DNA of 64,000 nucleotides from Dicaeum eximium (Eukaryota > Chordata > Aves > Passeriformes > Dicaeidae): the NCBI GenBank assembly GCA_013396995.1, contig VWZP01007937.1:744001-808000 (forward strand), in the 5' to 3' direction. Shown here in pieces: positions 14,101 through 25,672 of this stretch (positions are counted from its first letter, which is position 1; each line of letters starts with the position of its first letter). The position numbers and the translations under genes were made by a program. Below the pieces are notes generated by a model that ran no database searches, was not told where the DNA came from, and saw nothing but the letters and a program-made list of their open reading frames with translations.

Positions 14101-16693
14101 TTTTGATGTTAGACAGCATCAGCACAGCGGATCCAGACTCAAGAAATGGAATCTCTTGGAAATGCTGGGATATCTTTGAGTTGTTATTAGCTGTAACTCA
14201 ACTGCTGAAAAGTCACAGTCCCCAAATGCCCATTAATAGGTACTTTCAAGAACTTTTGCTTTTGTAAAGAAGCAGACTTTTGTAGAGAATTTTTCTTCTT
14301 ATAATGAAAGTCATAATTTTTAATGTCATTTTCAGAATACTACTCTACAGTTCTTGAAGACATTCTGAAATATGACATATGGCCCTGACAATTTCAATGG
14401 AATTTAAACCTTCTTGGTCTTCTTCCTTATCCCTGTTTTCTTTAAGTCCTTTCATTTTTCTATTCCATTATCATAACAGACTACTCCAAAATGCTCTTTA
14501 AAGTCTTGTTTAAATAATGAATTTTGTTTCTTGATGTCATTAGGTTTTCCATTAAAACAAAATGTCAATAAAACCTTCTATAAAATAAAGCATATTCCAG
14601 TAAAGTTCCAATAAAGCAGAAGAAGAAGTGTATTTCAACAGTTCTGAAAAACTATCCTGCCTTATACTTTGCTTGGCTGAAGAGGTGGCTAAGAGCTCTA
14701 TAAGCAGAGTTCCAAAATCTAGAAAATAAGTATCAGAAAATATACCAGTTAGGCTCTTATAGTAGCCCACATATATATTATCCTTGTAGAGACAAACATA
14801 ACTATATATAAGATTCAATGGTGGCATTAGTTAAAGAATAAACAAATAAATGGGGAAGAAAAACAGCCAAAACAACACAAGAAAAAGCCCCACAACTCCA
14901 GAAGAGTTCAGTCATAACTGCAAGGAAATTATATAAAATAAGTCAGTGAGGTAAGGGAATCATTAATGACAATCTTAAATATATAGGACTTATAAGTCCT
15001 TTTTCTAAGAATCCCAAATTAATTGCAATTACTTTTCCATCGAGTGGTGGCTTTTGTTGTGCCTGTTGTTGTGGCTGGTGGGATTTTGGGATTGTGCGAT
15101 ATTTTAAATTGTTTTCTTGATGCTCATTAATGCAAATATTTATGCTTATGTCCATATTTTTATAATGTGCCATAAATGCTATGATTCAGGCATATACCAC
15201 ATATATATTCCCATATTTCATTCCTGATCTAGAAGAAACTATTTTTGACCTAAGAATCTTGGGTTTTGTCCAAGATATTAAGAAATTGTGCCATCAATCA
15301 CCTCTGTTCTCACAGAGAGACTTTTCTAATTTATTTCAACCATCAAAAGAAGTCATATGGAGGTAAAAAACAGCTTTCAAATAAATGTAGTGCACTCAGA
15401 AGTTTACAAAAAAAATTTCAGACATCATGTTTTAATTAAAAATTCAAAAGAAATAAAAATGTGTTCTTTGCAGTTATATTCAGTGCAATTTCTCCAATAA
15501 ATGCAAAACATGAATGTTCACATTTCCAAAAGAAATTTAATAGCTAATAAAAAATACTTCATTGTACGTATCTGTTTTATCCAAATACATACATTCATAC
15601 TCAAATTTTGTCTCTGTAAAAAAAAACCCTGAAAGTCATCTTCATGAGAAGTATAACAGTAAGTTCTAAATGAAATTTTAACATCAGGATTTGTTTCAGA
15701 TCTTCATGTTCCCAACAGGACTATGCCAACCATACTTTTTTTATAGTACAATTCCTTGTGTACAGGATACTAAAGAGTGAGAAGAAAAGAAAAAAATAAT
15801 GAGATTATCGGCTTATTCTACAAACAAAATATTTAGAAACAAAAATGGACAAATGATACTTCTAACATACCAAAACATTGAAAATGATGGAAGAATTTAT
15901 GGCAATGAACAGCCAAGAAAGACATATTTCTGCTTCTTAGATATTATAAAAAGGTGATCATTATGGTTTTAGTAGTTGAACAAGGTGACATTTATTTAAA
16001 TTTCATGAAGATTAGTTATTTTGACCACCAGGATTTAACCTTGTAATGTAATCAATTATCACTGCATGTTCCCACGTATCAGATACCACATTTGGTGCTG
16101 ACAAGGGGAAGTTATAGTTTAAGTATCCCCACTCCACCAAAGTGCACATTCTTTCAAGTATTTGAATGTCAAACACTGGCTCCTGCATGAAAATCTGTCT
16201 TTGAAATAAAAGCCTCTCAGAAGCCCACGCCAGAGGAAGCCCTTGTGGCTCATGCAGCCATGAGCTTGTCCAGCTCCAGAACAGCTCCATAAAGCCAGTT
16301 CTTCACCTCAGTACTCTGCAATGTAGAATTCCTCAAAACTGCTTTTCCCCGTGAGCACAGATGGGCAGACAAATCCATTTGTTCTTTAGAGCCTCCATCC
16401 TGTCCCGGTTTATCAGCCACAGGCTCACCCATGCAGTTCCCAGACCTACAAATATCATAGTACATATATTTTACTGCAGGAACAGTGTTTTACTGCCTGC
16501 TCACACACCCTGCTGACTGCAGTTCTTGTGCTGCAGCTGCATGGAATACAAAGTGTGTCACAATGATTGCTCAGTCAGTTCTGTGTAACAACAGCTCCTG
16601 GAGCTATCAACCATTATATACAAGCCCATATAGCACATAGATCAAGAATTCTCTTTCTTATATTCTTTAAACCTCATTCCTTTACTTGCAGAA
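11159..16693. other. Non-coding stretch, no transposon recognised
   Basis: This 5.5-kb stretch has no recognisable gene or mobile element. Minor structures are a short CA run (13266-13278), a poly-T run near 12089-12100, and a 16-base perfect palindrome at 14985-15000. An open frame at 16012-16290 on the minus strand (92 codons) has no recognisable domain and lies in unique sequence. Confidence 0.55.
14985..15000. repeat. 16-base perfect palindrome
   Basis: The sequence AGGACTTATAAGTCCT equals its own reverse complement, with no loop. It has the two-fold symmetry of a dimeric protein-binding site, but I know of no factor with this exact site and do not assign one. A single 16-base palindrome in 64 kb is not strong evidence of function. 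Confidence 0.6.
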
Positions 16694-16836
16694 CTTGAAA
16701 AAGAAAAACGGAAAAGGAAAAGGAAAAAAGGAAAAGGAAAAGGAAAAAGGAAAAGGAAAAGGAAAAAGGAAAAGGAAAAGGAAAAAGGAAAAGGAAAAGA
16801 AAAAAGAAAAGAAAAAGAAAAAAAAGAAAAAAGCCA
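16694..16836. repeat. (GGAAAA)n polypurine microsatellite with 19-bp higher-order period
   Basis: From 16710 to 16833 the plus strand is purine only, 124 bases without a pyrimidine. The core is built from GGAAAA hexamers grouped as 6+6+7, so a 19-bp unit recurs at 16730, 16749 and 16768 after a 20-bp first copy at 16710. From about 16793 it decays into A-rich GAAAA units. Long homopurine tracts of this kind can form intramolecular triplexes and are length-unstable. The phenylalanine/leucine-rich frame on the opposite strand is an artefact of the repeat. Confidence 0.93.
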
Positions 16837-19703
16837 TTATTTGTGACTTCACAAAGTGAACTTATATGAAAACTTAGGGCAAAGAGTTTCTCAATCATCC
16901 AAAACTCTTACTGAAATGTCATGGGGTTCCTGAATGCAACACAGAGTTCTGCATTATGGATTGTTGAGGTCAAAATGAGTACCATTTCCTACAGACAGGT
17001 TTTTTTTAGATATATTCATATATACATTTAAAGCAAACCTTGGGCTATGTTATAAAAAAAAGACATTTTAAGATCTTCAGCAGCTGTTATGATAAGACAG
17101 TTTTTCTGATCTACTGCTACATTTAGACCAGGATGGTTTATTACCTTCCACCTTTCACTGACAGTTGGCATATTGCAAAATTTTTTCCATCTTTCTTATT
17201 ACATGCATCAGCTTAAATGATGCAAGTGTTGAAGTGAAGAGCTGAGATTTTTCTGATAATATGATTTCTTGAGACTGTACAATGTTGAAATTAATAACAG
17301 TGAGATGAAATTATACAGCACACTGCTCATTGGATAGAGTAATGACAGGAGCTGTGGTGGCCTTGTCAAATTTCTTTACTTGGGAAGGAGTAGAAGCTAC
17401 AAGCTCTTCACTTACCTGTTTTACATCAAGGTAGAATCTGGTCTAGCAGAATATGACCCAAAATAACAGTGTTACAGTTTATTTTGAAAGGGCATAGTCA
17501 GGATGAACCTAAAAATATATATTCTCTTACATATTTAAGATCCTTCAGCAGCTTAAAGCAATCAAAAACTGAAAAGTACAAAAAAGTTGTCACTTAAAAA
17601 ATAAGATGTATGCACACAGTCTGTGAGCTTAGACAATTTTTCTATGATTCCGAAGAGTTTATATTCAGATCCTCTCCATTTCATAGAATTAATCACTTTT
17701 TTCCTTCGATTTTTGTGATAGTTTCTGATAGCACTTTTCGTTCAATTTTATTTGAGTTCTTCATTACACTGATTCAGCAATAATTTCTTTTATTAACATG
17801 TTTCCTTAAGAGGCTTTTAATTAACAACATTGACCACTTGTCTCAAAATCCTCCACAGGTGCATGAAAGGGGAAGTATATCTAGGCATCAAAATCAGAAC
17901 CATTTCCTATTTTCTTATTTGCATTAATTTTTCTATAATGGAAAAAAAAATGTTGGTAATTCTTGGAAATGTTTAATAGAATACACAATTTCTGATTGAG
18001 AATACAGGAACTTTTGACCCTAAGACTAAGGGAAATGTTGCAATGTTGAACACAGGGATGGATGAGAGATAGGAAGTTCTTTATATTTTTATATCCATAT
18101 AAAATATTGCATAGAGTTAGTTTGTCAATATTAGTTAATAGCAGCTTTATATTTCTAAATCATTCAATGAATTAACAATGACTTTTTAGGTCCAAAACCA
18201 TATGCAAAACAGCAAAATATTTCCTCTTTTCCCCAGAATGAGATTATGGTTCTATATCATCGTTTCTGGGAATCTCAACCAAATCCAAGCCTGGGAGCTT
18301 TAGAACTGACAAGAAATTGTAATCTCATTTACTTGAGAACAGAACAACATTCTCTGTAGAGGTGCTATGAATTGGCTGAATTTTTCCTTTTTGAATTTTT
18401 CGTTCTTTATCCCTAGTAAATTCTCAAACTGCAGTTAGAGATGTAAAACAGCAAGAAAGGGGGTAGCTTGGCTGTATTAGAGTAAAATATTGATTTTGTA
18501 ATCATGACTAAAGAGAGCCAGCAGGAATCTTCTCCATACAACCTGGGGAAGCAGAAGCAATTTTTCATTCTTCTACAAGAAATTAGAAGCTAGAGTACAG
18601 AAAATGCCAATAAACAGTTAAAAAAGCCCTCAGAAAACCCAAAATATGAAGTTAATACCGTACATTCATGCATAAAACATGGAACAATTGGGTCAGATGG
18701 ATATAGCTACATACCTGGTGCTGGGAATCCAAATATCAAACAGCTGAAATCTAGGGGCAACCCTTCAGGCTAATCAGAATCTGATCCCATGATCTGAATG
18801 TCCCTTGGCAGCCAAATGAGAGAAGATGAGTGAGGAAAGGAGGTAAAATTAAAATGAAAATATAAATAAAGCAAGCAGCTTTGGATAAGAGCTTCAGGTT
18901 TTGAAACAGAATTAATTGCACTGATTGATGTAGCTAGTTTTCAGGTTGCAAGAGAGCATTGACATTGTGACTGTTGATAAATGTACAGGAATTTAAAGAA
19001 TTAACCCACACCAAAACCACAAAATTCATTATTTTTGCACCTATGTGATTTGGAGCATCCAGACAAAAAATTAATTCTTCCTCTATTAAATTTACTAACA
19101 AATATCAGTACTCTTACTTTGAGCACAAGTGAATGTTTCTAATTCTTTCTAAATGGAATTGGTCTTCTTTTGGACTACTAAGAGCAAAGCACTGCAGAGT
19201 GCACTCCAGTCATATGGGACAGAGGTCTGTCAATAACATCTCTGGAGAGAACTTTCCTCTGTATCCCATTAGCAATTATTTCCCTTGCTTTTGTTTTCAG
19301 AGTTCAGCCCTCAGCCAGTGGGCAACTGGGCAATTTAGGCACCATCTATTGCCTTGAACTTGCCCCTGCATGGATAGGTAGTTGAGGTGCCAAGAAAAAG
19401 AAATAATTAGAAACAAAGTTTTTTAGTAACAGAGTTCATCAGTAACAGTATCATGAGGCAGTGATAGTCCTGTTCTGGTTTGCAGGCAGAAGTGCTGGTT
19501 GTAGCTTAAAATATATGTAGATACAGACACATTTCTAGAGATGATCTTGTTCTCTTCTGTCTCTGAAACTATCACCATCCTGCTTGAGCTGCTTGCTGAA
19601 ACCAATTCCAACAGAAGCTTTCTCCTGGATTTCAGGATAGCATAAGAAGGACAATAATTGGCTACAAACACTGCTGCTGTGAAATGCAAAGTATTTTCAT
19701 GAC
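16837..19703. other. Non-coding stretch between purine tract and LTR
   Basis: No gene or transposon is recognised. The sequence is AT-rich and CpG-poor, with open frames under 80 codons. A minus-strand open frame of 178 codons (19423-19959) begins inside the adjacent LTR and runs into this stretch. Because much of it lies in the LTR, and it has no retroviral or cellular domain, I do not call it a gene. Confidence 0.55.
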
Positions 19704-20268
19704 TGTCATGCTTTAACCCCAGCTGGTAATTAAGCACCACATAGGCACTCAATTTCCCACATATTGGGAAACAGAGGGGTAAAAGTGAGAAAACTTGTGG
19801 GTTGACACAAAGACAGTTTAATGGGGAGAGAGAGAGCTCCATGTGCACAAACAAAGCAAAAGAAGGAATTTGCTCACTGCTTCCCATGGGCAGGCAGGTG
19901 TTCAGCCATCCCCAGGAGAGCAGGGTGCCATCACATGTACTGGTGACATGGGAAGACAAATTTAATCTCTACAAATATTCCCCTCTTTCTTCCCCCAACT
20001 TTATATGCTGAGCATGGTGACATACATTATGGATTATCCCTTTGGACAGTCGAGGTCAGCTGTCCTGGCTGTGTCTCCTCCCAGCTCCCTGAGCATCCCC
20101 AGCCCACTCACTGGTGGGGCAGTCTGAGAGGGTGACTGTCTGCAGGCGCTGCTCAGTGACCACAACAACATTCCTGGAAACATTGCCAGCTTCCAGCGCA
20201 AATCCAAAACACAGCCCCATGCAAATTACTGTGAAGAAAATGAGTTATATCCAGTCAAAACCAGCACA
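19704..20268 (-). mobile_element. Solo LTR of an avian endogenous retrovirus, ERVL-like (outer family)
   Basis: The plus strand runs from TGTCATGCTTTAACCCCAGC to CAAAACCAGCACA, the two inverted termini of a widespread avian LTR; the element reads on the minus strand. On that strand a TATAAA box (20000-20005) lies upstream of an ATTAAA polyadenylation signal (19817-19822), in the order expected of U3-R-U5. Length is about 565 bp, close to the roughly 572 bp of the second copy at 40.7 kb once that copy's nested insert is removed. No gag, pol or env sequence is adjacent, so this is a solo LTR left by recombination. The flanks (ATGAC/ATAAA) match at only three of five positions, so the target duplication is eroded or absent. 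Placing it in the ERVL class is from memory of the family; a K-type assignment is the main alternative. Confidence 0.82.
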
Positions 20269-20342
20269 ATAAATTACTCAGAATAGCCTATCTGTGGTTA
20301 TGTTTTTCTGTAGCTCCTTGTCTATGTTTTGACATATCTTAA

Positions 20343-20390
20343 ATTCTTTTCTTGTACAGATATATTACTATATCTGTACAAGAAAAGAAT
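20343..20390. repeat. Perfect 22-bp inverted repeat with 4-base loop
   Basis: The arms at 20343-20364 and 20369-20390 are exact reverse complements around a TTAC loop. Pairing stops immediately outside the arms. The stem contains mixed bases (TTCTTTTCTTGTACAGATAT in the left arm), so it is not a simple AT palindrome. RNA from either strand would fold into a perfect hairpin. The stem is short for a normal microRNA precursor, and there is no sign of the usual flanking lower stem. A template-switch replication error is the simplest origin. Confidence 0.95.
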
Positions 20391-22850
20391 ATTATTACCA
20401 GAATATTTACCATATTCTCTAATTATTTCCAGAAATCCAAGACATCACAGCTGAACTAATTACATTTCAAGAAGAATTTAATTATACTCTTGGGCTTAAC
20501 TTGGCCACCATTTCAGTGGAATTGGTAGAGCAGTAGAAAAAAGAGGAGAGAAAAAAATCAAGGCAGCTTACTGAGTAGGCACAATATATTAATACACTTT
20601 TTATTATGGACATAACTCCTTATGAAGTCCTTATCTGCATTAGCAGATCCATGAGTAAAGCATGATGGAATGCAGATGACATATAAATCTAAAATAAAAT
20701 TAAAATCTGTTTATAAATAGCCATTATTTTTGTTTCCAGACTGTTTAATGCTTATTCATCCAGTAACTCATTAATTTCAAATGAAGCTACAATAAAAAAA
20801 TGACAGGATTTCATCCAAGTCCTTAAAAATACTGCTATTTTCTGGGAAGGGTTTTCTTTTTTTTAAAAAAGGGAAGTTTTGCAAATATTTTCCTAGTTTC
20901 TGAGTTTCTCCTAATTGAGGTATTTCTGATTTCTAGAAGAATCAATCCAAGAAGTAGAAAACTCAGAAGCCTTGAACAGGACTGGATAAACCCTAGCAGG
21001 AAGAATATGAGGAAGTATTTAGTAAGTGAAATGCTTCATTTACTTAAAGGTAGAAAAGTTCCCAAACCTCCTGGAAATTCACCCTTGGATAGCTTCATCT
21101 TCCTCCACTATAAGACGGAATATACATTCAGTATTCACTTCACTTGTCCATCTAGTTATTTACATACCACCAAAAATAAATATGTGTGGACATATAAAAA
21201 AGAGTATAAAAGGTATTAATATCAAGATCTCCTTGTACTTTACCCCTTTCCCTGAGCAAGGCTGAACTGGGTTCTTCTTCCCTTCTCTGATCGTAGACCC
21301 AGGGAGGATTGTAGTATCACCTTGAAAGACCAGAGAAACATTAAAAGAGTGATAAGAACATCAGAATAAAGGGGGAGGTACTAGGTATGACTTTTTAATA
21401 TGATTTTTTAAACGTAGAATTGGTGAGGCTTTTGCATACTCACTATTCAGTTTGGACTACTAGAGTTGTTACAGTTCATTGGAATAACAGCAAAATCTTT
21501 AACTCTACCCACATTTCCTGTTGTGAATATCTAGTTCAGTGTAACTAGAATTCTAAAAATTAAAACTAGCAGTTTTGTAGCTAGAAAACTTTGTATTTAT
21601 TTCTAACACAGTGCAAACTGCAAGAGTATTATCATTTTAATGACGCCAAAGTTCTCTATGTTCAGAGCTCCAGTGAAAGCTCTGAGGGCTCCTTACAGCA
21701 CCAAAACTTTTGGGAGGATGGATGCTGTTTCTCTGTGAAGGAGTTTGCTTTGGCCCATTAAAATAGGTGTCAGAAATACTGTCAGGAGAACAAAAATCAA
21801 AGCCAGCTACAATTCTGGACCTCGTGCTTTGATGATGAAGAAAGAAGATTAGTGTTACCACAAATCAAAGGTACTTCATTAACTCCTGCTTTTTATGAAG
21901 TTGCTGAGGCAAATTTTACAATACAGTTTTAAACATCATTAGCTTTGTGACCTTAACATTAACGTGTTGATACACAATTCAAATTGCATTAGTGGGCTGA
22001 GTGGCCCCTACTGTGGAAATCTGTCTTATCTCCCCCTTCCCCCCAAAGTCATTGTAGAAGAACACACGAAGGCAAGTAGGCTTCATGCAAAACTAAGTTT
22101 ACCTCTGATTTATACCACAGTTTTAATGCTTCCTTCATGCCATAAAAAAACATTTGATACAAATTGGTTCAGGCTAGTGTTTCTGAAACATAACAGTACA
22201 TCTAAAGAGGAGATAATGCAGCCATGGGGAATTACCTTTCATTTATGAGTGTAAACTCTTAAGAATAGAGCTACTATATTCAAGAGTTTCAAAGGAAATA
22301 ATTTGATAGCAGTGTGCATTTTACGTGAAATATTCCCATAGAAGTACTAAATTTGCAACTTAAATGACCTGCCAGCAGCACTGCAAGGAAAAAATAATTA
22401 TAAGAAAAAAGATATTATAATAATGATAGACACGCACCTGTTATTTTACACTGCCAGGCAACCAGTTTCATTAAAACAAAAGAAAAGCAGCACCAGTGGG
22501 GAAAGAGATAAAAACAAAGGTGTTGTGTTGATGGCTTGAGGCTTGATGATCCATTTATAGGGTTAGAGCTCTTCATCATGGAAGGGAATGAATAATTTGG
22601 CTAATGCATGGAGGATTTCAGTATACTGTGTTCAACTGCTCGTGTGCTTTGAATACCTATGTGTCCAAAAATGTGATTCCTTAGATCATTTTAGCCAGAT
22701 CTCACAGTTTGGATCATACTTTTCCATTGTTTTCAAAATTACTCTAGCTTCAATACAACAGATTTCTGTTAAGATATGAAAGTACAATGTTGACAATGCA
22801 AAATCTTTCACTTTTATATCAGATTTAGAAAGGGTAAAAAGGCAGTAATC

Positions 22851-22908
22851 AAAGGAGTAGAAATACATAAATACACAAATAATAGAAATACATAAATACA
22901 AAGGAGTA
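22851..22908. repeat. Local imperfect tandem duplication (25-bp period)
   Basis: The 18-mer TAGAAATACATAAATACA occurs at 22858-22875 and again at 22883-22900, with 8 bases between copies. AAAGGAGTA also occurs on both outer sides (22851-22859 and 22900-22908). This is consistent with slippage or a small segmental duplication. No function is suggested. Confidence 0.8.
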
Positions 22909-23783
22909 AGAATGCATGCATACAGGCTGTGAAGTCTACCCTTGTTACTTCAATATGTAAATTGGGAAGGAAGACATAGGTCATGTTCTGCCAAATTAAT
23001 TTTTCTTCTAATCTGGTCGATTTGTTTTGGCAAGGCAGGGAACAATAAATAATTTTATTGAAGAGAGAGATATCATACAAGGAGAAGCTGTTTTCATTTT
23101 GTGAGAATGAAACACATGAGCACATTTTTACTTGTCTTCACTCTACCCATATACTATTTTTTTCCTAATTCTTTTAGCATGTCAATAATCTTTAAAGCAT
23201 TTAGGAAGTTGTTCTAGCATATAATTCTTGTAATAAAACAAAGATTTTAAATACTACTGTGGTTAAGTACTAAAACCAATGCTGATGCCAATTGTAAAGA
23301 AGTCAACACAGAGTCCAAGAAATAGAGCAGAGTGAACTACAGAAAATGAGATGTGATATACTTTTATAATCTTCCTCTTCCATGACTACTTGTGTATTAG
23401 GAGCCATTTCCTGATCAATACTTTCACTAGATAAAGGAAGGGAATACCAGATTATCAGAAAATGAATACAATCACAGCATTTGTATCAAAGGGTACTGGA
23501 GTGCTTTTCTAACCCCTCCTTTAAGAACTTCTTCCAATGAACATTAACTAGAGTTAATGATATGACTCCTAATATGATGGAAACAGCTAAAAATCACATT
23601 AGTGTAATTTCAAATTTATAAAATAAAGGTGAAAAAATATGAAGATTATTATAAAATAAATACCTGTCCTCCATGATCCACCATTAAATGTTAATAAGCA
23701 TACCAGTTATCCACAGACCAATTTTTGAAAAATCTGTGTTCTGGGAAAGCCAAACATGAGAAAAGGTTTGATTAACTGGTGTT

Positions 23784-23806
23784 AATTCCTCCCCATGGGA
23801 GGAATT
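23784..23806. repeat. Perfect 10-bp hairpin with CAT loop
   Basis: The arms 23784-23793 and 23797-23806 (AATTCCTCCC and its reverse complement) flank a three-base loop. Half of the stem is G-C. It is a possible cruciform or RNA hairpin, with no accompanying T-run or gene to suggest a regulatory role. Confidence 0.7.
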
Positions 23807-24269
23807 GTGTTGCACACCACCCATGGATCAACCTGAAATGGTTCTCAATCACAAAGTGACAACCCTACAGCCACAGATTCAGGACAGTAATAAGATTTTA
23901 TGTCTTCAGTTATCACACTTACTACTGGATTTGCTAATCTGAAACCAACCACTTAAATTCTTGACTAAGCACTCAGCTCTTCTCAGCACACACCCCCTGA
24001 GCCTGGGTTTTTGCTTCTGGCTTAGTCAAGCTATTGTCTCCACCTTGCTTCCCTGACATCTGACATCTCATCATAGGAAAGTTTCCATGGCAGCCAGTAT
24101 AAGGCACAATTGAGCCTTGCCATTATATTTGATGGGCTTTTTCTTTGGAGCTTCGATCCAGACTGCAATATCATTTGTCAGGAAACTAACCAAGAGATCA
24201 AAAAGAGTTTTGGGCATTTGAAATAGATTTGTGCTTTAGCTATCCTCCTCAATCAAAAGGACAAAACTT

Positions 24270-24335
24270 TAAAAAACCCATCAACAAACAAATACCAGAC
24301 AAAACACAAACAATACACCCAAACAAACAAACAAC
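24270..24335. repeat. A/C-rich low-complexity tract, (CAAA)n
   Basis: Mostly CAAA/CAAACA units, the complement of the TTTG tracts elsewhere in the window, with interruptions. An open frame through it owes its lysine/threonine/asparagine bias to the repeat. Confidence 0.75.
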
Positions 24336-25205
24336 CTCTAAAACATATAGCAAACTAAGTGATTGCTATAGACAGCTATCAAGTCTTTATTTACAAACAA
24401 CACACCTGTATATTATATTTTTCTGGACTATGGTTGTTTAAGAAAAAAAATATTTCATCTGAAGGCTTGGAAGTTATAAACTTAAGATGCTAAGCCATCT
24501 TTATGAGTCCATAGCTAAGTGAAGAAAAAAAAAAAATAAAAGAGGCAATACATCTGAAATATAATCCCTAATACAAAATACTGAAGGGAGGAAGGTATCT
24601 CCTGCTGTGCTAAGTATCACCCTCCAATAAATACAAAACATAACTCCCCAAATGAAACCCCACAAACCCATTCCCCACCTTGACAAAATTTTCTTGTTCA
24701 TGGATACAACAATTTGCTTAGATAATGAGGTAACTGGCTAATAAGCAATTTATTCTGTAAAAGATATTTGATACCTGGATGCTTTTGTGATTACACTAAT
24801 GTACAGAATGCTGTATATATCACTGGGCATATATAAAAACAGCTGTGAGTTTCTTTCCCCTCTCCCCTACATTAAAAATAAAAAATAAATCATCCGACTC
24901 ATAGCTTAATCACAAAAATTGGCAAGGCAGGGAAGATAATAATGAAAGACTGGACTACATGAAAAAATGAAAACACTGGTATAAAGATCAGACTTATTTC
25001 CTCATCTGCCTGTACATTTTTCCTTCTAGGCTCACAAAAGCAGTTTGTCCACAGATTACTCTCAAGTTTATTACCCATACAAAGTTTCCTTATTGATCAT
25101 CTCAACAATTCATCTGCTGCATGAATATAACAAACTAAAACTAGTGATGAGTCTTATGCTGCAGGAATCAAATTTACTTAAGAAATCTATTTCCCTGAAG
25201 CAAAA

Positions 25206-25672
25206 ATCACAGAATTATTAAGATGGGAAGTGAGCCCCGGAACTCCTGCTCAAGCAGGGTGTTCTAGAGTTTGCTACTCAGAATTGTGTTCAGAATATCT
25301 TCAGAGGAGGAGACTCCACAACCCTTCTGGACAATCTGTTCCAGTGCTCTGTCACCCTCAAAACAAACTTCTTCCTCATTTTCAGGTGGACCTTTCCATG
25401 TTCCAGCTTTTACCCATTGCTTCTCATTTTCCTGCTGCTGGGCACCACTGAACAGAGCCTGGCTCCAGCCTCTTGGCACCTCCCTTCAGATACTTACAGA
25501 CATTAAATCCCCTCTCAGTCACCTTTTCTTGAGGCTCAATCATTCCTTTTAAGTGAGCTGCTCCAGCCCCTTAATCATGCTCATAGTCCTCCACTAGACT
25601 TGCTCCAGGATCTTCATGTCCCTCTTCTAGTGAGGAGCCCAGAACTGGACCTATATATGGAACTCCTATGGA
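25206..25672 (-). mobile_element. CR1 LINE fragment, 5'-truncated, minus strand
   Basis: Read on the minus strand this is the last roughly 450 bases of an avian CR1 non-LTR retrotransposon. The 3' terminus (TCTTAATAATTCTGTGAT on the minus strand) is at the left edge. Moving right come the conserved end of ORF2 (the HWNRLPREV-like region around 25330-25360, 'ccagtgctctgtcaccctc' on the plus strand) and the SLEKRR-like region near 25550-25640. CR1 ORF2 encodes an endonuclease and reverse transcriptase; this copy keeps only the tail and is not functional. 5' truncation is the normal outcome of CR1 insertion. It is of the same subfamily as, and opposite in orientation to, the copy at 26895. Confidence 0.9.

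Larger units (their letters stand above)
20391..25205. other. Non-coding stretch with small local duplications
   Basis: No gene or transposon is recognised. Small structures include a tandem-like duplication at 22858-22900, a 10-bp hairpin with a CAT loop at 23784-23806, an A/C-rich tract at 24270-24335 and poly-A near 24523-24535. Open frames do not exceed 103 codons and have no recognisable domain. Confidence 0.55.

Noticed and set aside
16674..16898. Phenylalanine/leucine-rich frame resembling a membrane protein
   Set aside because: It is the translation of the GGAAAA repeat on the opposite strand.
19423..19959. Longest open frame in the window (178 codons, minus strand)
   Set aside because: About half of it lies inside the solo LTR, it has no retroviral or cellular domain, and no start or splice context supports translation.
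19699..20273. Target-site duplication around the 19.7-kb LTR
   Set aside because: ATGAC and ATAAA agree at only three of five positions, which is not above chance.
22858..22900. CRISPR-like direct repeats
   Set aside because: Two copies with an 8-base spacer in vertebrate DNA; a local duplication, not an array.
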